A DNA stretch of 40,242 nt from Sulfurimonas sp. (GCF_026988655.1 NZ_JALSKT010000069.1:1-40242); one strand, 5' to 3'. Shown: positions 9,030 to 18,703, numbered from the stretch's first letter. A program made the numbers and translations. The notes: generated by a model from the letters alone, not told the origin.

Positions 9030-9763
9030 TAAAAATTCTTTTATCTATAGTAATGTTAAGTGCTTTGGCATTTGGCGCTGAAAATGTGACAGTTCCTACT
9101 TTAAATCTTAATCTTTCAGCTCCTGATACGCCACAACAATTGGTCTCTTCTTTAAATGTTTTAGTTGTTCTTACACTCTTGTTTTTAGCACCATCTATGG
9201 TGCTTGTTATGACAACTTTTACACGTTTTGTTATTGTATTTGGTTTTTTACGTCAGGCCTTGGGTACACAACAAGTACCGCCAACGCAGCTACTTGTTAT
9301 GCTTGCCATGATTCTTACTTTTTTTGTAATGGAACCTGTTGGTACAAAAGCTTATAATCAAGGTATAAAACCTTATTTAGCCCAAGAGATAGGTTATGAA
9401 GAGGCATTTACTAAGACAACCTTGCCATTTAAAAACTTCATGATTCGCAATACTAGAGAAAAGGATTTAGCACTTTTTCTTAGAATCAGAAAAATGGAAA
9501 ATCCAAAAAGTGTTGCCGATGTACCGCTTTCTATTGTTATTCCAGCCTTTATCATTAGTGAGTTAAAGACTGCGTTTGAAATAGGTTTTTTACTCTTTTT
9601 ACCATTTCTAGTCATAGATATGGTTGTCGCATCTATCTTGATGTCTATGGGAATGATGATGCTTCCACCGGTGATGATATCTTTGCCGTTTAAGATACTG
9701 GTATTTGTTCTTATAGATGGATGGAATCTTCTTATTGGAAACTTGATAGCTTCTATAAAATAA
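9026..9763 (+). CDS. fliP: Flagellar type III export gate protein FliP
   Basis: FliP builds the core pore of the flagellar export gate with FliQ and FliR. The 245-aa protein has a cleavable signal peptide (about residues 1-17, ending 'LAFGA') and four membrane helices. Family motifs are plain: 'FTRFVIVFGFLRQALGTQ', then 'PPTQLL', 'GFLLFLPFLVIDMVVASILMSMGM' in overlapping parts, and 'LPFKILVFVLIDGW'. It overlaps motB by ATGA, suggesting coupled translation. fliP is placed away from other export-gate genes, at least within this window. Confidence 0.96.
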   Translation: MIKILLSIVMLSALAFGAENVTVPTLNLNLSAPDTPQQLVSSLNVLVVLTLLFLAPSMVLVMTTFTRFVIVFGFLRQALGTQQVPPTQLLVMLAMILTFFVMEPVGTKAYNQGIKPYLAQEIGYEEAFTKTTLPFKNFMIRNTREKDLALFLRIRKMENPKSVADVPLSIVIPAFIISELKTAFEIGFLLFLPFLVIDMVVASILMSMGMMMLPPVMISLPFKILVFVLIDGWNLLIGNLIASIK

Positions 9764-9780
9764 AAATTTAGGATAAAGAT

Positions 9781-10890
9781 TTGGATTGTAAATATTTTGG
9801 AGAGTGTGGTGCTTGTAGGCTGTATGAGGGTGGATATCAAACGCAGCTTATGCAAAAGCTTACATTAAATAAAGAGAGATTTTTACCATTTTTTGATGGA
9901 GAGATTGCTGTGTTTGAATCATTGGATGCGCATTATCGTGCAAGAAGTGAGTTTAAAATATGGCATACAGGAGATGAAATCTCATATGCGATGAATCACG
10001 TAGATAAAAAAGGCGTTGTACTTATAGATGAATGTCCTCAGGTCAATGAACATATCAATGCCTTGATGCCAAAACTTCTTCATGAAATTCAAAAAGAAAA
10101 ACTTGATTTTAAACTCTTTGGTGCGGATTTTTTAAGCGCTAGCGATGGAGAAATTGTAGTCTCACTGCTTTACCATAGACAACTTGATAATGCTTGGCAA
10201 CAAGTAGCCACAAAGATTGCAGAAAAACTTGGTATCTATATGATAGGACGTGCACGAAAACAAAAGCTTGTTGTTGGACAAGATTATGTTACTGAAAGTT
10301 TACATATTAAGAACGAAGTATATAAATTTAATTATATTGAAAATTCTTTTACGCAACCAAATCCCAGAGTAAATGAGCAAATGATTACTTGGGCGATGGA
10401 AAAATTCAGTGATGCAAGTGGGGACTTGTTAGAACTCTATTGTGGTGCAGGTAATTTCACAATTCCTTTTGCAAAAGTTTTTAATAAGGTCTTAGCAACA
10501 GAAATTTCCAAGTCTTCCATAAACGCAGCAAAAGCAAATATGCTTTTAAATGATGTAGAAAATATTGAATTTGTTAGAATGAGTGTTGAAGAGTTTGTGC
10601 AGGCTTTAGATGGAGTACGTGAGTTTAGACGAATGAAAGATATAGATATAGCATCTTATAGTCTTGACTCTATTTTTGTAGATCCACCAAGAAGTGGAAT
10701 GGACGTGGCATCATGTCATTTTAGTGCAAGACATAAAAATATAGTATACATATCTTGTAACCCTCAAACACTTGTGAGAGATTTAGAAATTCTTTGTAAA
10801 ACACATAAAGTTGTTGATATGGCACTTTTTGATCAATTTCCATACACTTCCCACGTTGAGATGGGTGTAAAACTCATTAAAAAGTCATAA
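9781..10890 (+). CDS. trmA: tRNA (uracil-5)-methyltransferase with cluster-type cysteines
   Basis: This 369-aa S-adenosylmethionine enzyme should make ribothymidine at U54 of tRNA. The C-terminal domain shows 'LELYCGAGNFTIPFA' (SAM site), 'VDPPRSGMD', the catalytic cysteine in 'ISCNPQTL' and the final base-flipping glutamate region 'HVEMGVKL'. The start is TTG 9781, chosen because AGGA at 9770-9773 lies 7 bases upstream and no better ATG exists. The N-terminus holds C3-x5-C9-x2-C12 plus C85 in a 'CP' motif, the pattern of the [4Fe-4S] ligands in the rRNA methyltransferases RlmC/RlmD, which E. coli TrmA lacks. It could therefore act on tRNA, rRNA or both. Confidence 0.85.
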   Translation: MDCKYFGECGACRLYEGGYQTQLMQKLTLNKERFLPFFDGEIAVFESLDAHYRARSEFKIWHTGDEISYAMNHVDKKGVVLIDECPQVNEHINALMPKLLHEIQKEKLDFKLFGADFLSASDGEIVVSLLYHRQLDNAWQQVATKIAEKLGIYMIGRARKQKLVVGQDYVTESLHIKNEVYKFNYIENSFTQPNPRVNEQMITWAMEKFSDASGDLLELYCGAGNFTIPFAKVFNKVLATEISKSSINAAKANMLLNDVENIEFVRMSVEEFVQALDGVREFRRMKDIDIASYSLDSIFVDPPRSGMDVASCHFSARHKNIVYISCNPQTLVRDLEILCKTHKVVDMALFDQFPYTSHVEMGVKLIKKS

Positions 10891-10895
10891 AACCT

Positions 10896-11111
10896 ATGAA
10901 AATGATTTCTTTTATACTTATTTTATTTTTTTCTGTAAGTATCTATGCTGATGCAATTGAGCGTATAAACTCTATCACTAAAGATATACAAGTACTGCGT
11001 TTAGAAAAGAAAAATCTACAAATAGCCTTAGATAAATGTAATAAAAAGATCTTGATTGAAAAAAAAACTTTTAATGAATTTCCAAAATTGAAAATGAAAA
11101 GTAATTTATAA
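10896..11111 (+). CDS. Small secreted coiled-coil protein, function unknown
   Basis: The 71-aa product begins with a clear signal peptide (about residues 1-18, ending 'SIYADA'). It continues as a charged helix with heptad-like spacing of hydrophobic residues ('IERINSITKDIQVLRLEKKNL') and a single cysteine after it. It starts 5 bases after the trmA stop, and its TAA overlaps the next ATG by one base (TAATG at 11109-11113), so it is translated as part of this run. I do not recognise a family. A periplasmic helical protein is all that can be said. Confidence 0.6.
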   Translation: MKMISFILILFFSVSIYADAIERINSITKDIQVLRLEKKNLQIALDKCNKKILIEKKTFNEFPKLKMKSNL

Positions 11112-12517
11112 TGAAAAAAATATTAATAATTAGTAATGGTACGGTAGGAGAACGCTTTATTCAAAGGGTTATAGAAACGTACACAAGTGAAAATATCTAC
11201 TATATTGTTCAGTTAAAAGAGAAGAAGTTTGAAGATGCGAGTCCTGCTCGTTTTAAGTTTTATGAATTTGATCCTACGAGTTTATATAAGCTTACTAACC
11301 TCTTAAAAATGGAATTTATCGAAGTCATCATAGCGATGGATAATCAAAATGATGTTGAGATAACTATTAAAAACATTCGAACTGTAAAAAAGCAATTGCG
11401 TGTAGTTGTCTTAAACCAATGGAATATGATGCATGAAACTGCGAATGTCGTTTTGGTTAATGCTAATGATATTTTAGCATCAAGACTGCTTGATTATCTA
11501 CCAAATGTTCCTGTTATCGCTCAAAATGTTGGGGTAGGTGAGGGTGAAATAATGGAAGTCCTCGTCCCTTTTGGGAGTTCATTTGTGTACCGACATATTG
11601 GCGCTATTGAGCAGAAAAATTGGCGAATAGTTGCTATTTATAGAGAAAGAAAACTAGTAATGCCTTCACGAAGACGAATGATACAGCCTAATGATACACT
11701 TCTTTTAGTAGGTGAACCAGCTGTTTTAAAATCTGTCTATAAAGCTATAAAACGCGAACTTGGACAGTTTCCTGAACCATTTGGAACAAATATTTTACTC
11801 TATATTGATATGAATATTGTCAAACATCATAACATTTATGATTTAGTTGAACGCGCACTTTATGCACATGAAAAATTTCATCACGATTTAGTTATTAAAG
11901 TTGTTAATCCTTCAAATATAGAGATTTTGGCATATATAAAAAGTTTACGAAGCCTAGATATAGTTATAAATATAGACTATGACAGCGAAAATATTCGAGA
12001 AGTTTTTTTAAATGATGTGAACAAATATCATATTGGTTTGGTGATAATATCAAGCGAAATGTTTGCAGACTATTATGTTAGAAAAACATTGTATGATGTT
12101 CATGTACCTGTCTTAAAGCTTTCAAAGAAAAATCTTTTTGAAGTTAAAGATGTAGTGTTGATTTTATCAGATAATAGGGATTTAGAAAAAATATCAGCTA
12201 CGGTTTTTGATATTTCTGAAGAGCTTAACTTCAATATAGAACTCTACAACTATACTCAAGAACATCAAGAAAATCGAGAACAAGTTCTTGAACATTTTCA
12301 GAATCTTTCAACTATTTTTTCCAAATCAATTAAAGTTTACAATGAAAATGAAAATCCGATTAGAAAACTAAAACATAAAAATAATTTTATACATATTTTA
12401 CCCTTTACTAGCAAGTTGACAGCACATCATATCTTTAGTACATTTTCGACAGATAGTGAAAAACTCTATTATAAACTTAATGATTATACGCAAATTTTTA
12501 TTCCAGTACAACTCTGA
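11111..12517 (+). CDS. TrkA-like RCK-domain regulatory protein (COG3400-type)
   Basis: The 468-aa soluble protein has three parts. Residues 1-120 form a Rossmann-like TrkA-N segment in which the usual glycine motif is relaxed ('ISNGTVGERF'). Residues about 130-215 are a TrkA-C/RCK-C domain ('GEGEIMEVLVPFGS', ending 'DTLLLVGEPAVL'). The rest resembles a universal-stress-like alpha/beta fold ('EPFGTNILLYIDM'). Such proteins usually bind nucleotides and gate or regulate potassium transport. No channel or transporter gene lies beside it here. I recall this as a lineage-specific conserved family, so its exact role is unknown. Confidence 0.65.
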   Translation: MKKILIISNGTVGERFIQRVIETYTSENIYYIVQLKEKKFEDASPARFKFYEFDPTSLYKLTNLLKMEFIEVIIAMDNQNDVEITIKNIRTVKKQLRVVVLNQWNMMHETANVVLVNANDILASRLLDYLPNVPVIAQNVGVGEGEIMEVLVPFGSSFVYRHIGAIEQKNWRIVAIYRERKLVMPSRRRMIQPNDTLLLVGEPAVLKSVYKAIKRELGQFPEPFGTNILLYIDMNIVKHHNIYDLVERALYAHEKFHHDLVIKVVNPSNIEILAYIKSLRSLDIVINIDYDSENIREVFLNDVNKYHIGLVIISSEMFADYYVRKTLYDVHVPVLKLSKKNLFEVKDVVLILSDNRDLEKISATVFDISEELNFNIELYNYTQEHQENREQVLEHFQNLSTIFSKSIKVYNENENPIRKLKHKNNFIHILPFTSKLTAHHIFSTFSTDSEKLYYKLNDYTQIFIPVQL

Positions 12518-12577
12518 TTTAGCCATTTTTTAGTAAAAATTAAGTATTATCTATCATATTATAATTTTGGATAAATC

Positions 12578-13627
12578 ATGCAAGTAAACATCCCTTTAAG
12601 AAAAACAGTTGACAATTCATACGATATAACAATAGATGCAATGCCTAAAATGCATTTTCATAAAAAAGTAGCTATTGTGACAAATCCTAAAGTTGCAGGT
12701 TTGCATTTAGGGTATCTACTTTCGAAGATAAGTGCGAAAGAACTTTTTATCATTACTGTGCCTGATGGTGAAGAGTATAAAAATCAGGCTTCAGTTGATT
12801 TGATCTTAGAATCACTTTTTAATCATCGCTTTAATCGAAAGTCAATGCTTATAGCCTTTGGTGGTGGGGTGATTGGTGATATGACAGGTTATGTTGCTAG
12901 TATTTACCAAAGAGGGATAGAATTTATGCAAATCCCAACAACACTTCTTTCTCAAGTAGATGCTAGTGTTGGTGGGAAAACTGGTATGAATAATGCCTAC
13001 GGAAAGAACTTAATAGGGGCTTTTCATCAACCAAACGCAGTAAATATTGACCCACATTTTTTAGATACATTGCCTAAAAGAGAGTTTGCTGCAGGTGTTG
13101 CAGAAATAGTGAAAATGGCAGTTACCTTCAATAAAGATTTTTTTGAGTTTTTAGAAACTGCTGATCTAAGTGATAAGCAAGTTTTACAAGAGGCAATTAA
13201 AGAGGCTGTTAAAACAAAAGCAGGGGTAGTGGCAAAAGATGAAAAAGAACATGGACTGCGTGCCGCTCTTAATTATGGGCATACTTTTGGGCATGTTGTT
13301 GAAAATGAGACAAACTATAAAACTTATTTGCATGGAGAAGCAGTTGCTATTGGAATGGTGATGGCAAATGCTGTAGCTGTGAAAATGGGTCTAATGCAAG
13401 ATGAAGAAGCTTCGAGAGTTGAAAAACTTCTTCAAAAATACAACTTACCTACCACTTATAAAATTGAAGATACGGAAACATTTTATGAAGCTTTTTTCTT
13501 AGATAAAAAAAGTTCTGATGCTTCTGTGACTTTTATACTTCCTAAAGGTATAGGCGGTGTGACAATAACAGATGAATTAGATAAAGATTTAGTTATTTCT
13601 GTATTAGATACTTTTGGTGACTGCTAA
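12578..13627 (+). CDS. aroB: 3-dehydroquinate synthase
   Basis: AroB turns DAHP into 3-dehydroquinate, step two of the shikimate pathway, using NAD and a metal. The 349-aa sequence shows the NAD-binding 'GGGVIGDMTGYVAS', then 'PTTLLSQVDASVGGKT' with catalytic lysines, and metal-binding histidines in 'NYGHTFGHVVE' and 'YLHGEAVAIGM'. Length is normal. A TTGGA-like ribosome site lies just ahead of ATG 12578. The stop overlaps the mscS-like start by one base (TAATG at 13625-13629), the first of several tight junctions in this block. Confidence 0.96.
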   Translation: MQVNIPLRKTVDNSYDITIDAMPKMHFHKKVAIVTNPKVAGLHLGYLLSKISAKELFIITVPDGEEYKNQASVDLILESLFNHRFNRKSMLIAFGGGVIGDMTGYVASIYQRGIEFMQIPTTLLSQVDASVGGKTGMNNAYGKNLIGAFHQPNAVNIDPHFLDTLPKREFAAGVAEIVKMAVTFNKDFFEFLETADLSDKQVLQEAIKEAVKTKAGVVAKDEKEHGLRAALNYGHTFGHVVENETNYKTYLHGEAVAIGMVMANAVAVKMGLMQDEEASRVEKLLQKYNLPTTYKIEDTETFYEAFFLDKKSSDASVTFILPKGIGGVTITDELDKDLVISVLDTFGDC

Positions 13628-15315
13628 TGCCTTTTAAAATTTTTCTTTTTGCATTGATCTTTGTTTTTACAACAACACTATTTTCTGAAACAACTACTAC
13701 TGCTAAAAGTGTGCTTGTAAGTGTTGATCAAAATTTGACCGCTGAAAAATTAGCACATAAAAGAGTGCTAGAAGAACAGGCTCAGCAGGAAAAACAAAAA
13801 AATGAGTTGATAAAAAGTTATACTGAAGCTTTAGATAGTTTAGCTTCTCAAATACGAAATGAAAATATGTGGATGAAAAGTTATGCTTCATATTTGACTT
13901 CATTAAAAGTTAGAAAAAACCTTGAAGATATTAAAAAGCGTATCAGATACCTTTCAAACAGTGCAAAAACTTTAAGTGATAAAGATAAACTCAATGGTCT
14001 TATTGCAAAAGAAGAGATTTTAGCTTCACAGATTGGTAAGCTAAAGGGCAATAAAAATGTTGCTCTTTTCTCTGACTTAATTACTCCTCCTAAAATTGAT
14101 AAGGTTCCGGAAATTTTAAATCCTTTTGATATCTTGACTGGTCTCTCTTTGATTAAAACACTTGATTTAAATTTTGAGGAGTATAAGCAGAAAAAAGCTA
14201 ATCTTTCTAATCTTATAGAGTTACTTAAAGAACAGTATCATATTTATAAACAGCTAAAAGCTGTAGATACATCAAAAAAATATGACGAACTTTTAAAACA
14301 AAAACAAATGCAACTAGAGATGTTTGAAAGAGCACTCGATACGATGAATGTCACAATGGATGTGTATGAAAAAAGACTAGAAGTAGCTGAAATCAATATT
14401 AATAAAGGTATTGAAAGACAAGTATATGGATTGATGAAAATTGCTGCGGTTGTCTTGTTTGTTTTTATAATTTTCTTTTTATTGAAACTTATTGTTAAAA
14501 AATACATAACAGATAATGAACGTTTTTATATGGCGAATAAAATTATCACTTTTACAAACTTTATTGTAATCATTTTGATTCTCTTTTTTAACTATATAGA
14601 AAATGCTAGCTATATCGTTACTATTTTAGGTTTTGCTTCTGCGGGTATTGCTATTGCGATGAAAGATTGGTTTATGAGTCTGCTTGGCTGGCTTGTTATT
14701 GTCTTTGGTGGTAGTATTCACGTTGGTGATAGGATTCGTGTTGATTTGAATGGCATGAAATATGTTGGGGATGTTTTAGATATTTCCTTCCTTCGTATTA
14801 CAATATTAGAAGATATTACATTGACTTCTATTATGACAAATCGTCGTGCAGGAAGAATTATCTTTATTCCAAACAATTATGTTTTTACTCAAATGATTGC
14901 CAACTATACACACTATTCTCTCAAAACTGTGTGGGATGGAGTCAAAATTACCATTACTTTTGACTCAAACCATAAAAAGGCTATGCATTTGGTCAAAGAG
15001 ATTACGAAAAAATATTCTAAAGGTTATACGGATATTACAAGAAAACAGCTCAATAAACTGAGACAGCATTATAGTCTAAAAAATACAAATGTTGAACCAA
15101 GAATTTTCTCCTTTATAGAGCCAAGCGGGATAGATATTGAAGCATGGTATTTTACAAATGCCTATGGAACGCTAACACTTAGAAGTGCTATATCTACTGA
15201 GATAATTGATGCATTTCAAAAAGAAGATGATATTACTATTGCATATCCAACGCAAAAACTCAATATTTCTATGCATAGTGAAGCACCTATTGAACACAAT
15301 CACGAGATGGTATAA
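13627..15315 (+). CDS. MscS-family mechanosensitive channel with long periplasmic coiled coil
   Basis: The 562-aa protein has a signal peptide (residues 1-20, ending 'TTLFSE') and a long helical, coiled-coil periplasmic part (about 30-265). A hydrophobic cluster of three or more helices then leads into an MscS domain. The pore-lining helix region reads 'GFASAGIAIAMKDWFMSLLGW', here broken by M and W. The beta domain follows with 'VGDRIRVD' and 'RAGRIIFIPNNY'. Such channels release solutes on hypo-osmotic shock. The aroB-mscS-mtaB order matches what I recall from Helicobacter. It is joined to both neighbours by TAATG overlaps. Confidence 0.85.
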   Translation: MPFKIFLFALIFVFTTTLFSETTTTAKSVLVSVDQNLTAEKLAHKRVLEEQAQQEKQKNELIKSYTEALDSLASQIRNENMWMKSYASYLTSLKVRKNLEDIKKRIRYLSNSAKTLSDKDKLNGLIAKEEILASQIGKLKGNKNVALFSDLITPPKIDKVPEILNPFDILTGLSLIKTLDLNFEEYKQKKANLSNLIELLKEQYHIYKQLKAVDTSKKYDELLKQKQMQLEMFERALDTMNVTMDVYEKRLEVAEININKGIERQVYGLMKIAAVVLFVFIIFFLLKLIVKKYITDNERFYMANKIITFTNFIVIILILFFNYIENASYIVTILGFASAGIAIAMKDWFMSLLGWLVIVFGGSIHVGDRIRVDLNGMKYVGDVLDISFLRITILEDITLTSIMTNRRAGRIIFIPNNYVFTQMIANYTHYSLKTVWDGVKITITFDSNHKKAMHLVKEITKKYSKGYTDITRKQLNKLRQHYSLKNTNVEPRIFSFIEPSGIDIEAWYFTNAYGTLTLRSAISTEIIDAFQKEDDITIAYPTQKLNISMHSEAPIEHNHEMV

Positions 15316-16565
15316 TGAAAAAAAAAGTATATTTTAAAACATTTGGTTGCAGAACAAATCTTTATGACTCTCAGGTAATGATGAGTTCCTTACAAGATTA
15401 TGAGATAACAGAAAATGAAGAAGAAGCTGATGCTATTGTTATCAACTCTTGTACAGTGACAAATGGGGCTGATACTCATGTACGTTCGTATATCTCTCAT
15501 GTTGAGAAAAATAATACACAAGCAAAACTTTTTCTTACTGGTTGTGGCGCGCACACAAAGGGAGAATCTCTTTTAAAAGAGAATCGTATTCACGGTGTTT
15601 TTGGTCAAAGTGAAAAACAAAAGATTGATACAATGCTTGCAAAAGAGAAGCCTTTTTATGAGCCTGGTGATTTAAATCACATTGATGACATGGTTGTTGA
15701 CGAGTTTGTGGGAAAGAGTAGGGCTTTTATTAAAATTCAAGAAGGGTGTAATTTTCGCTGTTCTTATTGTATTATTCCTTATGTTCGTGGTGACGCAAGA
15801 AGTATGGATGAGAGTCGAATTCTTGAACAAATCACAAAACTTGCAGCTAATGGCTTTGGTGAGTTCATTTTAACAGGTACAAATGTTGGAAGTTATGGAC
15901 AAGATACGAAAACATCACTTGCAAAACTTATGAAAAGAATGTCTCAAGTGCGAGGTGTGCGTCGCATTCGACTAGGAAGTGTTGAACCTATCCAAATTAC
16001 AGATGAATTTAAAGAGATTTTAGATGAGCCGTGGATGGAAAAACATATGCATATAGCATTGCAACATACTTCCCCAAAAATGCTTAAACTTATGAATAGA
16101 AGAAATGTGTATAAGCAAGATAAAGAACTCTTTGAGCTCTTGGCAGAAAAAGGTTATGCTATTGGAACGGACTTTATAACAGGGCATCCTGGTGAGAGTG
16201 AGGCCTTGTGGTCAGAAGCTATGCTAAACGCAGTAGAGTTACCACTGACACATATTCATGCCTTTACATATTCTAAGCGTGATGGAACACCATCTGCTAC
16301 CATGAAACCTGAAGTGAATGGTAAAGTTGCTAAAGCAAGACTGCATGAACTACAAACGATGATTGATAAAAAAAATTATGAATTTAGGACTGCGTTTAAA
16401 GGTGAACTAGATGTTCTGATAGAGTCGTATAAAGATGGATTGTATCATGGACTCGATCAGCATTTTAATAAAATTATTGTAGACTCAAAAGAGGATTTAG
16501 TAGGTAATTGGATTAATATTAAGAAATATGAAGTTAAAAAGGATTGCAACTATGCTAGAATCTAA
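15315..16565 (+). CDS. mtaB: tRNA t6A37 methylthiotransferase
   Basis: MtaB is a radical-SAM enzyme that converts t6A to ms2t6A at position 37 of tRNAs reading ANN codons. The 416-aa sequence has the three N-terminal cluster cysteines (C12 in 'FGCRTN', C46 in 'NSCTVT', C77 in 'TGCGAH') and the radical-SAM triad C145-x3-C149-x2-C152 ('EGCNFRCSYC'). A TRAM-like segment closes the protein. MiaB usually has a different first cysteine motif (GCQMN), so MtaB is the better call. It overlaps mscS by one base and the following FtsH-like gene by 14 bases. Confidence 0.9.
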   Translation: MKKKVYFKTFGCRTNLYDSQVMMSSLQDYEITENEEEADAIVINSCTVTNGADTHVRSYISHVEKNNTQAKLFLTGCGAHTKGESLLKENRIHGVFGQSEKQKIDTMLAKEKPFYEPGDLNHIDDMVVDEFVGKSRAFIKIQEGCNFRCSYCIIPYVRGDARSMDESRILEQITKLAANGFGEFILTGTNVGSYGQDTKTSLAKLMKRMSQVRGVRRIRLGSVEPIQITDEFKEILDEPWMEKHMHIALQHTSPKMLKLMNRRNVYKQDKELFELLAEKGYAIGTDFITGHPGESEALWSEAMLNAVELPLTHIHAFTYSKRDGTPSATMKPEVNGKVAKARLHELQTMIDKKNYEFRTAFKGELDVLIESYKDGLYHGLDQHFNKIIVDSKEDLVGNWINIKKYEVKKDCNYARI

Positions 16566-18198
16566 AACAAACCGTATTGCTTTAATCGTATCTGCTTTTA
16601 TTATTATAGCTCTTATATTATTTGCAATATTAAGAGATAATGCTCAGCCAATAACTTTAGCGCAAGCAAATAGTTTACTGAAAGATAAGAGTATAAAAAA
16701 AGTTGTTGTGACGAAAAAGTATGTTTACCTAAAAAGTGATAAAGGCTACTATAAGATAGCATCTTCTCAAGTTACACCAAAGATGTTTGTTGATTATAAA
16801 GTAGAAGTGGGTAGTGAATCAAATATTTTAATTTATATACTATTTTTGGTATTGTTTTTAGGCCTTGGTTCTTTACTCTTCAAATATTTGCAAAAGAGCA
16901 ATCCTGCCTTATTACAAAATATTACTCCCTCAAACGCAGCTTCGTTAAATCAAGAAGATTCATCAGTAGTTCAGGCGATAAAAAGTGATGTGAGTTTTGA
17001 TGATATTGGTGGTATTACTGATGTTAAAGTTGAACTTGAAGAGATTATTGACTTTATGAAAAATCCAAAACGTTATAAAAGCTTTGGAGCTAGAATGCCA
17101 AAAGGTGTTTTACTTGTAGGCCCTCCCGGTGTTGGTAAAACAATGATTGCTAAAGCAGTTGCCTATGAGGCTGATGTGTCATTTTATTATCAAAGTGGTG
17201 CTTCTTTTGTACAGATATATGTTGGTATGGGTGCCAAGCGCGTACATGAACTTTTTGCTGCAGCGAAGAAAAACTCCCCTTCGATTATTTTTATAGATGA
17301 AATTGATGCAGTTGGTAAAAAGCGTGATGGACAAAGAAATGATGAAAGAGAAGCAACACTGAATCAGCTTCTGACTGAGATGGATGGATTTGAAGGTTCA
17401 AGTGGTGTTATTGTTATTGCTGCGACAAATAAAATAGATGTTTTAGACTCAGCATTATTACGTGCGGGTCGATTTGATAGACGTATATTTGTCGAACTAC
17501 CTACAAAAAAAGAGCGTCAATCAATCTTAATCAAATATCTTGACAAAATTCCCCATGAATTAGATGTTCAAATTATTGCCAACATGACCGTTGGTTTCAA
17601 TGGTGCATCTTTAGCTGCTTTAGTAAATGAGGCTGCACTTTTGGCTCTGCGACGAAATGATTTTCATGTAACGATTGAGCATTTTGAGCAAGTCAAGGAT
17701 AAAGTGATGTTTGGGAAGAAAAAGCTACAAATACTCAATGAAAAACAAAAAGCTTTTCGTGTAAGGTATCAGTCTGGAAAAGTCCTTGTTGCAACATATT
17801 ATGACATTGCATTTGAAAAATTAATGCTCTCAAATGAAAAACTAACCCCATCAGTAGATGAACCAGTCGTCAAGCAAGAACTTGAATATCGTGTCAAGAT
17901 GCTTTTAGCTGGTATGGCTGCTTGTGATATAAAGTATAATGAACATTCAAATAGTGCAAAAGATGATTTGGATGAGGCAAAAGAGATCGTTTCAAATATG
18001 TGTCAATCGTATGGAATGGGATCTTCACTATTGCCTGATGAAAAAGAACAAGAGTTGCTACTTAGTAGGCTTTATGAAGAATCAAAAGATTTACTGTTAT
18101 CCCTAGCTGATGTTTTAGAAAAGATTGAAGCTGTCTTTTTTGAGCGTGAAAGTATAAGTAAAGAAGAGGTTAAAAGATATTTAAATGAAATTTTTTAG
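16552..18198 (+). CDS. FtsH-like membrane AAA+ protein lacking the zinc-protease motif
   Basis: I start this gene at ATG 16552 (548 aa) because AAGGA at 16539-16543 is well placed; ATG 16528 has no such site. Two membrane helices (about 9-28 and 92-112) flank a small periplasmic domain as in FtsH. The AAA+ module is intact: Walker A GPPGVGKT (190-197), Walker B FIDEID (247-252), pore loop 'YVGMG' and 'LRAGRFDRR'. Where FtsH has HEAGH, this protein has 'YQSGK' (406-410), so both zinc histidines and the catalytic glutamate are gone. The rest of the M41-like domain persists. It probably unfolds or remodels membrane proteins without cutting them. Confidence 0.85.
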   Translation: MLESKTNRIALIVSAFIIIALILFAILRDNAQPITLAQANSLLKDKSIKKVVVTKKYVYLKSDKGYYKIASSQVTPKMFVDYKVEVGSESNILIYILFLVLFLGLGSLLFKYLQKSNPALLQNITPSNAASLNQEDSSVVQAIKSDVSFDDIGGITDVKVELEEIIDFMKNPKRYKSFGARMPKGVLLVGPPGVGKTMIAKAVAYEADVSFYYQSGASFVQIYVGMGAKRVHELFAAAKKNSPSIIFIDEIDAVGKKRDGQRNDEREATLNQLLTEMDGFEGSSGVIVIAATNKIDVLDSALLRAGRFDRRIFVELPTKKERQSILIKYLDKIPHELDVQIIANMTVGFNGASLAALVNEAALLALRRNDFHVTIEHFEQVKDKVMFGKKKLQILNEKQKAFRVRYQSGKVLVATYYDIAFEKLMLSNEKLTPSVDEPVVKQELEYRVKMLLAGMAACDIKYNEHSNSAKDDLDEAKEIVSNMCQSYGMGSSLLPDEKEQELLLSRLYEESKDLLLSLADVLEKIEAVFFERESISKEEVKRYLNEIF

Positions 18199-18703
18199 CG
18201 GATTTTCTTTGAAAAATGAAGAACATTTTTTTCAAGAGTTTATAAAAGAGAGTGATTTTACTGTTTGTGGTTTTAGTTATGGTGCAATCAAAGCGTATAG
18301 ATATGCCAAAGAGTGTATTTCTCAGGGCAAACGTGTTGACACATTACAACTTTTTTCTCCAGCTTTTTTTCAAACTCAGGGAGATAAATTTAAAAGGTTA
18401 CAAATGCTTTCTTATAGCAAAGAGAGAAAAAAGTATATAGAACAATTTATAGATGCTTGTTTCTCACCTTATGCAAAAGAAGAGCTAGAATTCCAAAAAA
18501 CGACAAAAGAGGAACTAGAAGAGCTTTTAAACTTTCAGTGGAGTTTTGATGAACTGAAATTTCTTATAGATAATGGTGTTACTGTAGAAGTATATTTGGG
18601 TGGGTGTGATGCAATTATTGATGTAGATAGTGCAAAAGATTTTTTTGTAAAAGTGGCTACAGTTAGTTATATAAAAGATGCAAATCATTTTTTACAGCTT
18701 TAA
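18185..18703 (+). CDS. bioV: Pimeloyl-ACP methyl ester esterase of the BioV type
   Basis: A compact 172-aa alpha/beta hydrolase. The nucleophile elbow is G29-F-S31-Y-G33, the likely acid is D142 ('GGCDAIID') and the histidine is H168 near the C-terminus. Small size, the 'MKFFSGF' start and position after the FtsH-like gene fit BioV, the Helicobacter-type esterase that frees pimeloyl-ACP at the end of the BioC route in biotin synthesis. Its start overlaps the FtsH-like stop by 14 bases. The hydrolase class is secure; the specific substrate rests on resemblance and recall, since no other bio gene is in the window. Confidence 0.65.
   Translation: MKFFSGFSLKNEEHFFQEFIKESDFTVCGFSYGAIKAYRYAKECISQGKRVDTLQLFSPAFFQTQGDKFKRLQMLSYSKERKKYIEQFIDACFSPYAKEELEFQKTTKEELEELLNFQWSFDELKFLIDNGVTVEVYLGGCDAIIDVDSAKDFFVKVATVSYIKDANHFLQL

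Noticed and set aside
12560-12565. TATAAT just before aroB as its promoter
   Set aside because: Transcription would begin only about 6 bases before the ATG, leaving no room for the ribosome site; it may be chance in AT-rich DNA.
16528-16551. Upstream ATG 16528 as start of the FtsH-like gene
   Set aside because: It lacks a ribosome site at useful distance, while ATG 16552 has AAGGA 8 bases ahead and gives a typical FtsH-like N-terminus.
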